64,000 nucleotides of DNA from Yersinia nurmii (GTDB lineage Bacteria > Pseudomonadota > Gammaproteobacteria > Enterobacterales > Enterobacteriaceae): the NCBI RefSeq assembly GCF_001112925.1, contig NZ_CPYD01000005.1, positions 124,001 to 188,000 on the forward strand. The letters run 5' to 3'. Under the pieces are notes generated by a model that was not told the origin of the DNA, searched no databases, and saw nothing but the letters and a program-made list of their open reading frames with translations. Below are positions 8,990 through 18,114 of this stretch, in pieces. The translations under genes and the position numbers were made by a program. Every line of letters starts with the position of its first letter. The stretch's first letter is position 1.

Positions 8990-10291
8990 ATGCGTAAAAT
9001 CAAAGGATTACGCTGGTACATGATAGCCTTGGTCACCATGGGCACGATTTTGGGTTATCTGACACGTAACGCCATCGCCGTCGCCGCACCTACGCTTCAA
9101 GAACAGCTACATATCACTACGCAACAGTATTCTTATATTATCGCCGCTTATTCCGCCGCTTACACTTTGATGCAGCCGGTTGCAGGTTACGTACTGGACG
9201 TCATGGGTACCAAAATCGGCTACGCCATGTTCGCCGTTATGTGGGCGATATTCTGTATGGGTACCGCGTTAGCCAGCAGTTGGGGCGGCTTAGCCATTGC
9301 CCGTGGTGCAGTGGGTGCAGCTGAAGCAGCCATGATCCCCGCAGGCTTAAAAGCCAGTAGTGAATGGTTCCCGGCGAAAGAGCGCTCTATTGCCGTTGGT
9401 TATTTTAACGTGGGTTCATCCATTGGCGGAATGATTGCTCCACCGTTAGTGGTCTGGGCTATCGTCATGCACAGCTGGCAAATGGCTTTCATCATTACCG
9501 GTGTGCTCAGCCTGATTTGGGCTATCTGCTGGTTAATTTTCTATAAACACCCGAAAGATCAGAAACGACTGACGGATGAAGAACGCGACTATATTCTCAG
9601 CGGTCAGGAAGCTCACCACTCCACTTCCAACTCGAAAAAGATGTCTGCGATGCAGATAATCCGTAACCGCCAATTCTGGGGTATAGCTATCCCACGCTTT
9701 TTGGCAGAACCGGCTTGGGGGACATTCAACGCCTGGATTCCACTATTCATGTTCAAAGCCTATGGCTTTAACCTGAAAGAAATTGCGATGTTTGCATGGA
9801 TGCCAATGCTGTTTGCTGACCTTGGCTGTATTCTGGGTGGCTACCTGCCTCCGTTGTTCCAAAAATATCTGAAAGTGAACCTGATTGTTTCTCGTAAACT
9901 GGTTGTGACTATGGGCGGTCTGCTGATGATTGCGCCTGGCACTATCGGCCTGTTCACTAGTCCTTATGTCGCTATTGCTCTGCTATGTGTCGGTGGTTTT
10001 GCTCACCAGTCTCTGTCTGGCGCACTGATTACCTTGTCTTCCGATGTCTTCGGTCGCAACGAAGTAGCCACTGCCAACGGGTTAACCGGCATGGCGGCCT
10101 GGACTGCCAGTACGCTGTTTGCTCTGGTGGTTGGCGCATTAGCCGATACATTGGGCTTCAGCCCACTGTTTGCCGCGCTGGCGGTGTTCGACGTGCTGGC
10201 AGTAATTGTTATCTGGACGGTGCTGCAAAACCGCCCTGCCGATGACTCACATATCGATCCGATACAACAAGCACCGGCTGAGCAAAATTAA
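8990..10291 (+). CDS. exuT: ExuT, hexuronate (galacturonate/glucuronate) MFS transporter
   Basis: Major facilitator superfamily anion:cation symporter that brings galacturonate and glucuronate into the cell. The 433-residue protein has about 12 membrane helices and is near-identical to recalled E. coli ExuT in segments such as GYVLDVMGTKIGYAMFAV, GLKASSEWFPAKERS and PRFLAEPAWGTFNAWIP. I placed the start at ATG 8990 (MRKIKGLRWY) because it matches the family N-terminus and has GGGAGA at 8975-8980. Divergent from uxaC and followed by a strong terminator, so it is probably monocistronic and ExuR/CRP controlled (inference). Confidence 0.96.
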   Translation: MRKIKGLRWYMIALVTMGTILGYLTRNAIAVAAPTLQEQLHITTQQYSYIIAAYSAAYTLMQPVAGYVLDVMGTKIGYAMFAVMWAIFCMGTALASSWGGLAIARGAVGAAEAAMIPAGLKASSEWFPAKERSIAVGYFNVGSSIGGMIAPPLVVWAIVMHSWQMAFIITGVLSLIWAICWLIFYKHPKDQKRLTDEERDYILSGQEAHHSTSNSKKMSAMQIIRNRQFWGIAIPRFLAEPAWGTFNAWIPLFMFKAYGFNLKEIAMFAWMPMLFADLGCILGGYLPPLFQKYLKVNLIVSRKLVVTMGGLLMIAPGTIGLFTSPYVAIALLCVGGFAHQSLSGALITLSSDVFGRNEVATANGLTGMAAWTASTLFALVVGALADTLGFSPLFAALAVFDVLAVIVIWTVLQNRPADDSHIDPIQQAPAEQN

Positions 10292-10338
10292 CCCATCCGG
10301 CGACGCTCTCCAAGAGTGACGCATTACGTACTCACTAG

Positions 10339-10370
10339 CCCGGCAGAAGCTTGCCGGGTTTGTTTTTTTT
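10339..10370 (+). terminator. Rho-independent terminator after exuT
   Basis: CCCGGCA (10339-10345) pairs with TGCCGGG (10352-10358), followed by TTTG and a run of eight T. Confidence 0.93.
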
Positions 10371-10539
10371 CCGCCCTGCACTACCTTTGGTTAAGTATAT
10401 CTGTGATAGCAATAGCTAGAACCGATCGGGGATAAGTGGTATAACAAGTCCGCGAGATATGCCGTTCGGGATAGCCTCCAAGCCCTGACAACACTGAGTC
10501 ATAATATTATCTGCCTCAATTGATCCAAGAGCCTTAATC

Positions 10540-11334
10540 ATGGAATTCACAGATACCAGACGGTTATACCAACAGTTGGCCGCAGAGTTAAAACGACGCA
10601 TCGAAGCTGGTGTATATCAGGTTGGCGATAAGTTGCCTGCTGAGCGCTATATTTCGGAAGAAATGAATGTCAGCAGAACCGTCGTCCGTGAAGCGATTAT
10701 TATGCTGGAAGTCGAGGGCTACGTAGAAGTACGCAAAGGCTCTGGCATCCACGTCATGTCCAATCAGCAGAAGCATTTGGTCATGCCAAGCAATGAAATT
10801 GAATTCGCTGCTGCCGGTCCTTTTGAACTACTTCAGGCGCGCCAGTTAATTGAAAGCAATATCGCCGAGTTTGCGGCAACGCAAATCACTCGTCAGGATA
10901 TTGTCAAACTGATTGAAATACAGGAACATGCTCGTCAGGAAGATCGTTTCCGGGATTCTCAGTGGGATTTGAAATTCCATGTGCAGGTTGCTCTGGCTAC
11001 CCAAAATACCGCGATGGCAACCATCGTCGAGAAAATGTGGAGCCAGCGGGTTCATAATCCGTATTGGATCAAACTGCATGAGCATATTGACGATAAATCC
11101 ATAGAGAGTTGGTGCGAAGATCACGATCAGATTCTGAAGGCGTTAATGCGTAAAGATCCTTATGCCAGCAAACTGGCAATGTGGCAGCATCTGGAAAACA
11201 CCAAACAAATGCTGTTCCATGCCACCACTGATGATTTCGAATTTAACGTCGATCGTTATTTATTTGCAGAAAATCCAGTGGTTCATCTGGATAATCTGGC
11301 GGCCAACAATATGACGATAAACAGCAAAGCCTGA
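10540..11334 (+). CDS. exuR: ExuR, GntR-family repressor of hexuronate genes
   Basis: Transcriptional repressor that in E. coli controls exuT and the uxa genes and is released by galacturonate or its products. The 264-residue product has an N-terminal GntR winged helix-turn-helix (residues about 9-72, with [22 protein letters not shown]) and a C-terminal FCD ligand domain whose metal-site histidines appear in KFHVQVALA and [11 protein letters not shown]. The ATG at 10540 has only a weak purine tract ahead. It has its own 5' region of about 170 bp after the exuT terminator, so it is probably transcribed separately. Confidence 0.95.
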   Translation: MEFTDTRRLYQQLAAELKRRIEAGVYQVGDKLPAERYISEEMNVSRTVVREAIIMLEVEGYVEVRKGSGIHVMSNQQKHLVMPSNEIEFAAAGPFELLQARQLIESNIAEFAATQITRQDIVKLIEIQEHARQEDRFRDSQWDLKFHVQVALATQNTAMATIVEKMWSQRVHNPYWIKLHEHIDDKSIESWCEDHDQILKALMRKDPYASKLAMWQHLENTKQMLFHATTDDFEFNVDRYLFAENPVVHLDNLAANNMTINSKA

Positions 11335-11395
11335 GCCGAATAGTCCCCTCTCCACTATTACCTGCATTTCTCCGCAGGAAAAAGCGAAAAATAAA

Positions 11396-11428
11396 AGGGA
11401 TACCGCCTGCATAAATTGCGGTTTCCCT
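11396..11428 (+). terminator. Hairpin downstream of exuR, possible terminator
   Basis: AGGGATACCGC (11396-11406) pairs with GCGGTTTCCCT (11418-11428) with one mismatch, 61 bp past the exuR stop. Only CTTAT follows rather than a clean T-run, so efficiency is uncertain. Confidence 0.5.
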
Positions 11429-11627
11429 CTTATAACCCTACATAAGCGGGATCACTCTAGTCAGTAAATGTCGAGATCTGTCAGCAAATGTAAGCAGAGA
11501 GGCTATTTCTTAAAAGCGGTACAATAAACCATCAATTAACGCCTATATTTCCCTGTTTCATATCCTGCTATTTTGCTAAAGTGACTGCTCTTTTTTTTCC
11601 CGCCGCTTTGGGAGCGAAACGCGAAAA

Positions 11628-12137
11628 ATGCGCTGGTTGTTTATCCTGCTTATTGCTGTTTCTTGCTGGACCGGTTCGGTCGCCAGCAAGCCGCTATTGG
11701 CTGGGCATTCTGATTCCACGCAGGACGTTTCTTATCGCGCCCTTCAGCGCACTGCAATTCAATATATTAATGTTGAATTCATTACTCAAAACGTCTTCCG
11801 ACATGATGCGCCACAGCCCGACCAGCTACGTCTTGGCAAGCGGATCAAAAATTTCTCAATTAAAAACCGTCTGGGCACATCTAAATTCACCGGAACAGGC
11901 AATACTTTATGGGTAAACCTGAGCTGGCACCCGTCCTGGTTCCTAACTTCACGCAATGCTCAGGCAAAAGAAATCTATAAGCAGTCCCGACAACCGTCGC
12001 CATTACGCCAATCTGGCCGCTGGATGCTTCATTCAGCCGCACAGCAAAATCGCGTGGGCGGGTGGAAAGAGAGTAATATCCTGTACAGCGGCGCACTGAC
12101 TTATCACGACGCCGCAACTCTGTTTCCATTGTCATAA
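11628..12137 (+). CDS. Hypothetical exported protein upstream of yqjA
   Basis: A 169-residue product I do not recognise. It opens with a clear Sec signal peptide (MRWLFILLIAVSCWTGSVAS, cleavage likely after residue 19 or 20). The mature part is basic, Ser/Gln/Arg-rich, without cysteine, and contains a Trp-rich segment WVNLSWHPSWFLTS at about 95-108. There is no obvious repeat or membrane helix, so a soluble periplasmic protein is likely. A gene here is supported by the signal peptide, the full-length open frame and flanking intergenic spacers. The Shine-Dalgarno is weak (GGGAG at 11610-11614 is 13 nt from the ATG). No function can be assigned. Confidence 0.65.
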   Translation: MRWLFILLIAVSCWTGSVASKPLLAGHSDSTQDVSYRALQRTAIQYINVEFITQNVFRHDAPQPDQLRLGKRIKNFSIKNRLGTSKFTGTGNTLWVNLSWHPSWFLTSRNAQAKEIYKQSRQPSPLRQSGRWMLHSAAQQNRVGGWKESNILYSGALTYHDAATLFPLS

Positions 12138-12265
12138 AAATTTATAAGCAAAAAATAGATTTACTGCATACGCATCAACGGATTGGTTCACTTTGGAAGT
12201 ATCAGCACCTTTATCTGAGCCGCCGCGTGAGCGCAACAAAAACAATGACGTTTTAGGAATACCAG

Positions 12266-12946
12266 ATGGATATCATTAAAGAACTCTTACATGCCTTATG
12301 GCAGCAGGACTACGAAACACTCGCTAACCCTTCGTTGGTGTGGGCCATTTATATCCTGCTGTTTGTCATACTTTTTCTGGAAAATGGCCTGCTACCCGCA
12401 GCATTTTTACCCGGTGATAGCCTGCTGATTCTGGTCGGCGTACTGATTGCCAAAGGGGCAATGAGTTTCCCAGTCACGCTAGTGGTTCTGACTACCGCCG
12501 CCAGTTTAGGCTGTTGGGTCAGCTACATACAGGGAAGATGGCTGGGAAATACCAAGATAGTGCAGGGCTGGTTATCCCATTTACCCGCCCACTATCACAC
12601 CCGTGCACATAATTTATTCCACCGTCACGGCCTGTCCGCCCTGCTCATTGGCCGTTTTCTGGCTTTCGTCCGGACACTGTTACCGACTATCGCTGGCCTT
12701 TCTGGCTTGAGCAACGCTCGTTTCCAGTTCTTTAACTGGGTTAGCGGCCTGCTTTGGGTACTGATTCTGACCGCATTGGGATTCGCGTTGGGTAAAACGC
12801 CGGTATTCCGCAAATACGAAGATGAAGTCATGTTCTTCCTAATGCTGCTACCGCTAGCGTTATTGGTTATCGGCCTATTTGGTTCTCTGTACGTACTGTG
12901 GCGTAAAAAGCGCAGCGTTCAGGGTGATAAAGGAAATCAGGCGTGA
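12266..12946 (+). CDS. yqjA: YqjA, DedA-family membrane protein
   Basis: DedA/VTT-superfamily inner-membrane protein; E. coli YqjA supports proton-dependent homeostasis and alkaline tolerance and is a candidate undecaprenyl-phosphate or lipid transporter family member. The 226-residue product has the family signatures [16 protein letters not shown] at about 39-54 and the conserved [17 protein letters not shown] stretch with its functional arginines. GTGA overlap with mzrA means translational coupling. Paired with MzrA as in E. coli, where the operon is under CpxR control. Confidence 0.93.
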   Translation: MDIIKELLHALWQQDYETLANPSLVWAIYILLFVILFLENGLLPAAFLPGDSLLILVGVLIAKGAMSFPVTLVVLTTAASLGCWVSYIQGRWLGNTKIVQGWLSHLPAHYHTRAHNLFHRHGLSALLIGRFLAFVRTLLPTIAGLSGLSNARFQFFNWVSGLLWVLILTALGFALGKTPVFRKYEDEVMFFLMLLPLALLVIGLFGSLYVLWRKKRSVQGDKGNQA

Positions 12947-13329
12947 TCCAGCTTCTGGCTCGTTTGCGCCGCCCACGCTGGCACTATGCGGTGCTGGCGT
13001 TGGGTATGTTGTTGCTCGTCGCGCTGTTTACCCCTGTGATACTGCATACTGAAAGCGCCCTGAAAATCAGCCCTAATCAACAAGGGCTGAGTCTTCCGGA
13101 CGGGTTCTACCTTTATCAACATCTGGACGAACGAGGCATTCGGATTAAAAGCATTACGCCGGAGGCCGATAGTTTGGTGGTCAGTCTGGAATCACCGGAG
13201 CAGCAGAAAGAAGCCATTGAAGCATTGCAGGCTATTTTGCCGAAGGGTTACGTCATCGTGCTGAGTGAATCAACCAAGCGTCATAGCTGGCTGCCAAAAT
13301 TTGGCGGCGATACGCAAAAAATAGGCTAG
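12943..13329 (+). CDS. mzrA: MzrA, modulator of EnvZ/OmpR
   Basis: Small inner-membrane connector that in E. coli binds EnvZ and raises OmpR phosphorylation, linking the Cpx response to EnvZ/OmpR. The 128-residue product has one N-terminal membrane helix ([20 protein letters not shown], residues about 15-34) and a periplasmic C-terminal domain. The start is GTG at 12943, which overlaps the yqjA stop by 4 nt (GTGA). Length is one residue more than recalled for E. coli. A GC-rich hairpin follows at 13358-13376. Confidence 0.9.
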   Translation: MIQLLARLRRPRWHYAVLALGMLLLVALFTPVILHTESALKISPNQQGLSLPDGFYLYQHLDERGIRIKSITPEADSLVVSLESPEQQKEAIEALQAILPKGYVIVLSESTKRHSWLPKFGGDTQKIG

Positions 13330-13357
13330 CTCAATCCACGTTAGTCCAAATCTCTGT

Positions 13358-13376
13358 CGGGGGAAACGCTCCCCCG
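13358..13376 (+). terminator. Hairpin after mzrA within the 311-bp mzrA-yqjC gap
   Basis: CGGGGG (13358-13363) pairs with CCCCCG (13371-13376) 28 bp past the mzrA stop, with no T-run. It probably trims or ends the yqjA-mzrA message. The rest of the 13330-13640 gap holds a second perfect stem, AAGACA (13598-13603) with TGTCTT (13610-13615), in the yqjC leader. No further gene was seen. Confidence 0.45.
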
Positions 13377-13640
13377 TCCCTCTGATGTCATTTATCCCCC
13401 GCGTTCTTTGATTCCCATTCGATATGTATCCGATAGCTATCGAACTGCCGCTACCACGCAACAATTTGAAAAATGAAAGGGATTCCCCAATATACCCCAA
13501 CAGAAAACTTGGGCGATGTACTATTCAGCGCTATGCTTAACTTAAGTTCGGTAATCACCATTACTAATATGTCTCATTTATTAAGCGGCATGGAGCTAAG
13601 ACACGCCGTTGTCTTCAGGCTGCAAAAAGGAAGAAATATT

Positions 13641-14015
13641 ATGTTGTTACGCCATTCCCTTCTGCTGGTTTTACCGGTTGTTGCATTCTGCGGCCTGGCT
13701 CAGGCTGCTACCGCTAACGGCTGCGATGTCAAAGAGAAAGAAATTCAGCAGCAGATCGATTATGCCAAACAGCATGGTAATACCCAGCGCGTTACCGGGC
13801 TGGAAACGGCGCTGAAAGAAGTGAAATCCAACTGTACTGAAGCCGGTTTACAGGCTGAGCATCAGCAAAAAGTGGCTCAGAAACAGCAGAAAGTTGCCGA
13901 GCGTCAGCAAGAGCTGAAGCAGGCGCAGGAAACTGGTGACGCAAAGAAAATCGCAAAAAAACAGAAGAAGCTGGACGAAGCCCAAACCGAGCTAAAGCAA
14001 CTTCAGGCTGAATAG
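13641..14015 (+). CDS. yqjC: YqjC, DUF1090 periplasmic protein
   Basis: Exported protein of the DUF1090 family, role unknown. The 124-residue product has a signal peptide (cleavage after about residue 22, LAQA) and a mature part that is almost wholly charged coiled coil: repeated KQQKVAERQQELKQAQ-type heptads from about residue 70 to the end. Two cysteines lie in the mature region (NGCDVKE and SNCTEAG) and may form a disulfide. The ATG at 13641 has a good AAAGGAAG at 13626-13633. A frame open back to 13473 is leader. First of the yqjC-D-E-K-F run that keeps E. coli order. Confidence 0.9.
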   Translation: MLLRHSLLLVLPVVAFCGLAQAATANGCDVKEKEIQQQIDYAKQHGNTQRVTGLETALKEVKSNCTEAGLQAEHQQKVAQKQQKVAERQQELKQAQETGDAKKIAKKQKKLDEAQTELKQLQAE

Positions 14016-14188
14016 ATATTACCCATCGTTTTTAGTAGTCAAAAATCTGGTTTAAAAGCCATTTTATGGTGTTTTTTAGGACGAATCCGCAGGCGGATTA
14101 GCATGATTTTCCACAGGTTGGCCTTTCAACCGCTCAGAAAATCCGCTATGTTAGATATTCTTCTCAGTTATGTTAAGGAGTTATTGAT

Positions 14189-14494
14189 ATGGCACAAGAT
14201 AAAAACGCTGAAAATTTGCGCGCCGAACTCAAATCACTGGCAGATACATTGGAAGAAGTTTTGCATTCCTCCTCTGACAAGCCAAAAGCTGAGTTAGATA
14301 AATTACGTTCCAAAGCTGAGAGTGCCCTAAAGGACACTCGTGAGCGCCTGAGCGAAACTGGCGACAAAATTGCGGCTCAGACCAAAGAAATCGCCGGCAA
14401 GGCTGATAACTACGTCCATGACAACCCTTGGACAGGTGTTGGTATCGGCGCCGCCGTTGGCGTGGTGTTGGGCGTTCTGTTGTCCCGTCGCTAA
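14189..14494 (+). CDS. yqjD: YqjD, ElaB/YqjD/DUF883-family membrane-anchored protein
   Basis: A 101-residue tail-anchored protein. Residues 1 to about 75 form a charged amphipathic coiled coil, and the C-terminus is one membrane helix (GVGIGAAVGVVLGVLLS) ending in RR. E. coli YqjD anchors in the inner membrane and associates with ribosomes in stationary phase; that role is inferred by homology. A Shine-Dalgarno AAGGAG precedes the ATG. The next gene, yqjE, starts 2 bp after its stop. Confidence 0.9.
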   Translation: MAQDKNAENLRAELKSLADTLEEVLHSSSDKPKAELDKLRSKAESALKDTRERLSETGDKIAAQTKEIAGKADNYVHDNPWTGVGIGAAVGVVLGVLLSRR

Positions 14495-14496
14495 TT

Positions 14497-14892
14497 ATGG
14501 CAGAGCAACCTCGCACACAGGGCCCCGGTAAAGGGGTCCTTGATACCATCCATCGCATCGCCACTATCGTGGTTGGCATGGTTGAAACCCGCGTTCGACT
14601 GGCGGTAATTGAGCTAGAAGAAGAAAAGGCAACGCTGATTCAGTTGCTGATAATGGCCGGAATTACTCTGCTATTAACCGCTTTTGGTTTAATGAGTCTG
14701 CTGGTGTTAGTGATGTGGGCCGTTGATCCCGTCTACCGCTTTATGGCTTTGGCTATCACTACCGGCGTGCTGTTGGGGCTAGCGCTGGTAGGTGTTATCT
14801 GGACGCTGGTTAAAGCTCGTCGTTCCACGTTTTTGGGTTCAACCCGGCAACAGTTGGAAATCGATCGGGAATTATTGGAGAAAGACCAGTGA
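14497..14892 (+). CDS. yqjE: YqjE, phage holin superfamily III-like membrane protein
   Basis: A 131-residue inner-membrane protein with two hydrophobic helices at about 50-75 and 82-107 and a charged C-terminal tail (RQQLEIDRELLEKDQ). The YqjE family has no settled function; it always travels with YqjD and YqjK. The start ATG at 14497 is 2 bp past yqjD and gives MAEQPRTQG. Its stop overlaps the GTG of yqjK by 4 nt, indicating translational coupling. Confidence 0.88.
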   Translation: MAEQPRTQGPGKGVLDTIHRIATIVVGMVETRVRLAVIELEEEKATLIQLLIMAGITLLLTAFGLMSLLVLVMWAVDPVYRFMALAITTGVLLGLALVGVIWTLVKARRSTFLGSTRQQLEIDRELLEKDQ

Positions 14893-15170
14893 GCCGCCCA
14901 TTACGGTTAGAAAAGGAAAAGTTGCTGCGTCAGATTGAACAGCAACGCTTGGATCTGGCTAATAGCGCGGCACACTGGATTGAAGTAACCGCGCCTTACG
15001 ATCGCGGCTGGCTCAAAATCCTTGAAATGCGTAAGTTTCTGGTTCTGGGTTCCAGCCTAATCGCAGTTTATGGCGTTCGCCATCCTAGCCGAATGATTCG
15101 CTGGTCCCGCAGGGCGTTAAGCGCATGGGGTACCTTCCGACTTTTCCGTCGCACATTTTCTTCCCGCTAA
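14889..15170 (+). CDS. yqjK: YqjK-like small protein
   Basis: A 93-residue basic protein starting with GTG at 14889 in a GTGA overlap with yqjE. The N-terminal third is a charged helix (LEKEKLLRQIEQQRLDLA), the middle has a short hydrophobic segment (FLVLGSSLIAVYGV, residues about 50-63), and the C-terminus is Arg-rich (RWSRRALSAWGTFRLFRR). YqjK family function is unknown. Membrane-associated product inferred from composition and from its coupling to yqjD and yqjE. A terminator follows at once, closing the yqjC/D-E-K unit. Confidence 0.85.
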   Translation: MSRPLRLEKEKLLRQIEQQRLDLANSAAHWIEVTAPYDRGWLKILEMRKFLVLGSSLIAVYGVRHPSRMIRWSRRALSAWGTFRLFRRTFSSR

Positions 15171-15208
15171 ACTCGCCTGTCGCCACTGTCTCAGACGGCG
15201 AGTTTTAT
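15170..15208 (+). terminator. Rho-independent terminator after yqjK
   Basis: AACTCGCC (15170-15177) pairs with GGCGAGTT (15197-15204), extended inward by GTC/GAC around a bulge, and followed by TTATT. The left arm starts at the stop codon of yqjK. Confidence 0.75.
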
Positions 15209-15462
15209 TAACTCATTTAATTTATTTTCTTATTCTCATCCCTTCCACTTATCTGTATCAGCTGACCTTTTTCGCACTTTTTGTTAAACCCATCAATTTT
15301 TTTGATAAAAACAAACAGTATTACTTGCTAACAACTTTCCTACTTCCCTACTAACATATTATTCATCAACTCGGTATGAAGCTGGAAAGCCAACGGATTG
15401 CCACAAAATATTGCCGCTAATGTCAGGCATTAGCATCAACCCTTATTTGGAGTAAGTAGTCG

Positions 15463-15858
15463 ATGAATAAATTACAAGATACCGGTCTGTTGGTTGCACG
15501 TATTCTGATGCCAATTCTGTTTATTGTTGCCGGTTACGGCAAAATGGGCGATGCCTATGCTGGAACTCAACAATATATGCAGATGATGGGCGTTCCCGGC
15601 TTCTTCTTGCCATTGACTATCTTGCTGGAATTTGGCGGCGGTCTGGCTATTCTGTTTGGTTTCCTGACCCGCACTACCGCTCTGTTTACCGCGGGCTTTA
15701 CGTTGTTAACCGCGCTGATTTTCCACACAAACTTTGCGGAAGGCGTAAACCAGCTGATGTTCATGAAAAACCTGACCATCGCCGGTGGCTTCTTGGTGCT
15801 GGCCGTTGCAGGCCCCGGCGCATTCAGTATCGACCGCCTGCTGGGCAAAAAGTGGTAA
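15463..15858 (+). CDS. yqjF: YqjF, DoxX-family membrane protein
   Basis: A 131-residue DoxX-family protein with four predicted membrane helices and the conserved FIVAGYGKMGD and LLEFGGGLAILFGFLTR segments. E. coli YqjF has been linked to responses to aromatic compounds, but its biochemical role is not established. Recalled E. coli sequence is near-identical over the full length. Preceded by a 292-bp AT-rich gap after the yqjK terminator, so it probably has its own promoter. A second terminator separates it from yqjG. Confidence 0.92.
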   Translation: MNKLQDTGLLVARILMPILFIVAGYGKMGDAYAGTQQYMQMMGVPGFFLPLTILLEFGGGLAILFGFLTRTTALFTAGFTLLTALIFHTNFAEGVNQLMFMKNLTIAGGFLVLAVAGPGAFSIDRLLGKKW

Positions 15859-15881
15859 CTTTCCCCCGCGGCTAATATTCG

Positions 15882-15914
15882 ACGCCCTATCTAATGGTAG
15901 GGCGTTGTTATTTT
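15882..15914 (+). terminator. Rho-independent terminator after yqjF
   Basis: ACGCCCTA (15882-15889) pairs perfectly with TAGGGCGT (15898-15905) over an 8-nt loop, followed by TGTTATTTTG. Confidence 0.8.
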
Positions 15915-16047
15915 GTCACCTTCCTGACAATGAATAGATTAATACGGCGTTGTTAACCAAGCTTATTTCGCCTTCCTCTTCTCTCTGCGCGATAAAATCT
16001 GTGCGCGATAAAATTCGTTATGACCTCTAAATACACAGGAGTACCCA

Positions 16048-17043
16048 ATGGGGCAACTAGTTGACGGCGTTTGGCAAGACATCTGGTACGACACTAAGTC
16101 AACCGGCGGCCATTTCAAACGTAGCACCTCGCAATTCCGTAATTGGATCACCCCTGATGGCCAGCCCGGCCCCCACGGTCGCGGCGGTTTTAATGCGGAA
16201 AAAGATCGTTATCATTTATATGTTTCCCTTGCCTGCCCTTGGGCGCATCGCGCTTTATTAATGCGCAGCCTTAAAGGGTTAGAATCCCTGATTCCGGTTT
16301 CAGTCGTACACCCATTAATGTTGGATAAAGGCTGGACCTTTGGCACCGATTTCCCTGATACCACTGGAGATTCCCTTTACCAATCGGATTACCTCTACCA
16401 GTTGTATTTACGTGCAGAACCCACTTATAGCGGACGAGTGACCGTCCCCATACTTTGGGATAAGCAGCAGCAAACCATCGTTAGCAACGAATCTGCCGAT
16501 ATCATGCGTATTTTTAACAGTGCATTTGATGGTGTAGGTGCCGCAAAGGGGGATTATTATCCCGAAGCCCTACGTGTGAAAATCGAAGAAATTAACGGTT
16601 GGGTCTACGATGCAGTCAATAATGGTGTGTACAAAGCCGGTTTTGCCACCAGCCAGAATGCATATGATGAAGCGGTAAATACGTTGTTTGTGGCGTTGGA
16701 TAAATTGGAATTAATTCTGGACCAACAGCGTTATTTAACTGGCAATCAACTGACTGAAGCTGATTTACGTTTATGGACCACTTTGGTTCGTTTTGATCCT
16801 GTTTATGTCACCCACTTTAAATGTGATAAACGCCGAATTAGTGATTATCCGAACTTATACGGTTTCCTCCGAGATATTTTCCAGATACCTACCATTGCTG
16901 ACACCGTTAACCTACCGCATATTCGCAATCATTATTATCGCAGTCATGCCACGATTAACCCCTACGGTATTATTTCCGTCGGGCCAGAACAGGATTTATT
17001 GTCGACCCACGGGCGAGATGTTCGTTTTGGTTCAGAGCTATAG
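16048..17043 (+). CDS. yqjG: YqjG, glutathionyl-hydroquinone reductase
   Basis: Xi-class glutathione transferase that reduces glutathionyl-hydroquinones and releases free hydroquinone. The 331-residue product has the catalytic cysteine at residue 63 in SLACPWAHR (the CPWA motif of the family), a thioredoxin-like N-terminal domain and an all-helical C-terminal domain with ADLRLWTTLVRFDPVY. Start MGQLVDGVW with an AGGAG just upstream. It is convergent with yhaJ across 65 bp, which lacks an obvious hairpin. Confidence 0.94.
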   Translation: MGQLVDGVWQDIWYDTKSTGGHFKRSTSQFRNWITPDGQPGPHGRGGFNAEKDRYHLYVSLACPWAHRALLMRSLKGLESLIPVSVVHPLMLDKGWTFGTDFPDTTGDSLYQSDYLYQLYLRAEPTYSGRVTVPILWDKQQQTIVSNESADIMRIFNSAFDGVGAAKGDYYPEALRVKIEEINGWVYDAVNNGVYKAGFATSQNAYDEAVNTLFVALDKLELILDQQRYLTGNQLTEADLRLWTTLVRFDPVYVTHFKCDKRRISDYPNLYGFLRDIFQIPTIADTVNLPHIRNHYYRSHATINPYGIISVGPEQDLLSTHGRDVRFGSEL

Positions 17044-17108
17044 TCTTACCAAATACCCTGTTACACCTTTTGCCCTGACGGGCGACCAACGCCCGTCTCA
17101 CTCTATTC

Positions 17109-18005
17109 TTAACCACGTCCCAGGAGTTTGGGAATTTCCCGCAGGCACCAGGATTTGGCCTCGCCCATACTGTCCCGCCGCCAGGCCATAATAATATCCA
17201 CTTCTCGGCTGTACTCCGGCCCAACAACTCGCAAACGACCCGCCTCGATGTCTTTTTCAACCATTTCATAAGGCATGGTCGCCACGCCCAATCCGGCCAG
17301 CAACGCACGACGTTTATCTTCAATAGTACTGACCGTTAAACGCTGCTGCTTATCCAATAACTGAACGGTAATGACCGGGCGCTCACGAGCGGTATCTGCC
17401 ACGGCAATACCTCGGTATTTAACCCGAGTCACTTCTGAAAGCGGCTCCGGTTCTTGATGGATTGGATGATCCGGGCTGGCCACATAGACGCTGGTCACTT
17501 TATATAATTTTCGTGAATTGATTTCTGAAGAAGCGCGGAAGTGCATATCTGGTGCGATAACAATATCAGCACGTCCCTGCTCCAATCGCTCCCAAGCACC
17601 GGCCAGAACCTCGGTCAAAATTGAAACCTGCGTATTGGCCTTAAGCGACAGTTTGTCGATAAGCGGGAACAGTTTCCAGGCGGGCGACAACGCCTCGCTC
17701 ACAATAGTAATGTGTGTTTCCCAGCCCCGCGCCAGCGCTTCAGCATCCGTAGTCAGTTTATCGGCAGCTTCCAATAGCACTCGGCCACGATCCAGTAGCA
17801 TCCGACCAACATTTGTGAATTTAGTGCGATGTCCGGAGCGATCAAATAGCACCACATCCAGCTCTTCTTCAAGCTTTTGCATGGTGTAGCTGAGGGCCGA
17901 AGGTACTCGACCCAATTCATCAGCGGCAGCGGCAAAGCTGCCTCGACGATCAATAGCATCCATTACCCGCAACGCTTCTAGCGTTAACGCCCGATCTTTG
18001 GCCAT
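17109..18005 (-). CDS. yhaJ: YhaJ, LysR-family transcriptional regulator
   Basis: LysR-type regulator of 298 residues, the same length as recalled for E. coli YhaJ, which activates yqjF and other genes in response to dinitrotoluene and aromatic metabolites. The N-terminal helix-turn-helix is at about residues 9-66 (GSFAAAADELGRVPSALSYTMQKLEEEL), followed by a two-lobed effector domain; the C-terminus ends KSWCLREIPKLLG. Divergent from yhaK, with 109 bp between the starts, an arrangement typical of LysR regulators and their targets. Closeness to yqjF here supports a local regulatory link (inference). Confidence 0.93.
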   Translation of the reverse strand: MAKDRALTLEALRVMDAIDRRGSFAAAADELGRVPSALSYTMQKLEEELDVVLFDRSGHRTKFTNVGRMLLDRGRVLLEAADKLTTDAEALARGWETHITIVSEALSPAWKLFPLIDKLSLKANTQVSILTEVLAGAWERLEQGRADIVIAPDMHFRASSEINSRKLYKVTSVYVASPDHPIHQEPEPLSEVTRVKYRGIAVADTARERPVITVQLLDKQQRLTVSTIEDKRRALLAGLGVATMPYEMVEKDIEAGRLRVVGPEYSREVDIIMAWRRDSMGEAKSWCLREIPKLLGRG

Positions 18006-18114
18006 CAGTTTTCTCAGTCAGGAAATTTGAATATACCGACCAGATTAACTGGCTAACAATCCTGCGTCCAGACGCTTACCATTTGTCTATCAATTTATAG
18101 GGGCAATCATCGTC

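Noticed and set aside
15301-15462. Possible small gene or sRNA in the AT-rich yqjK-yqjF gap
   Set aside because: No hairpin with T-run and no open frame with a ribosome site; best read as promoter DNA.
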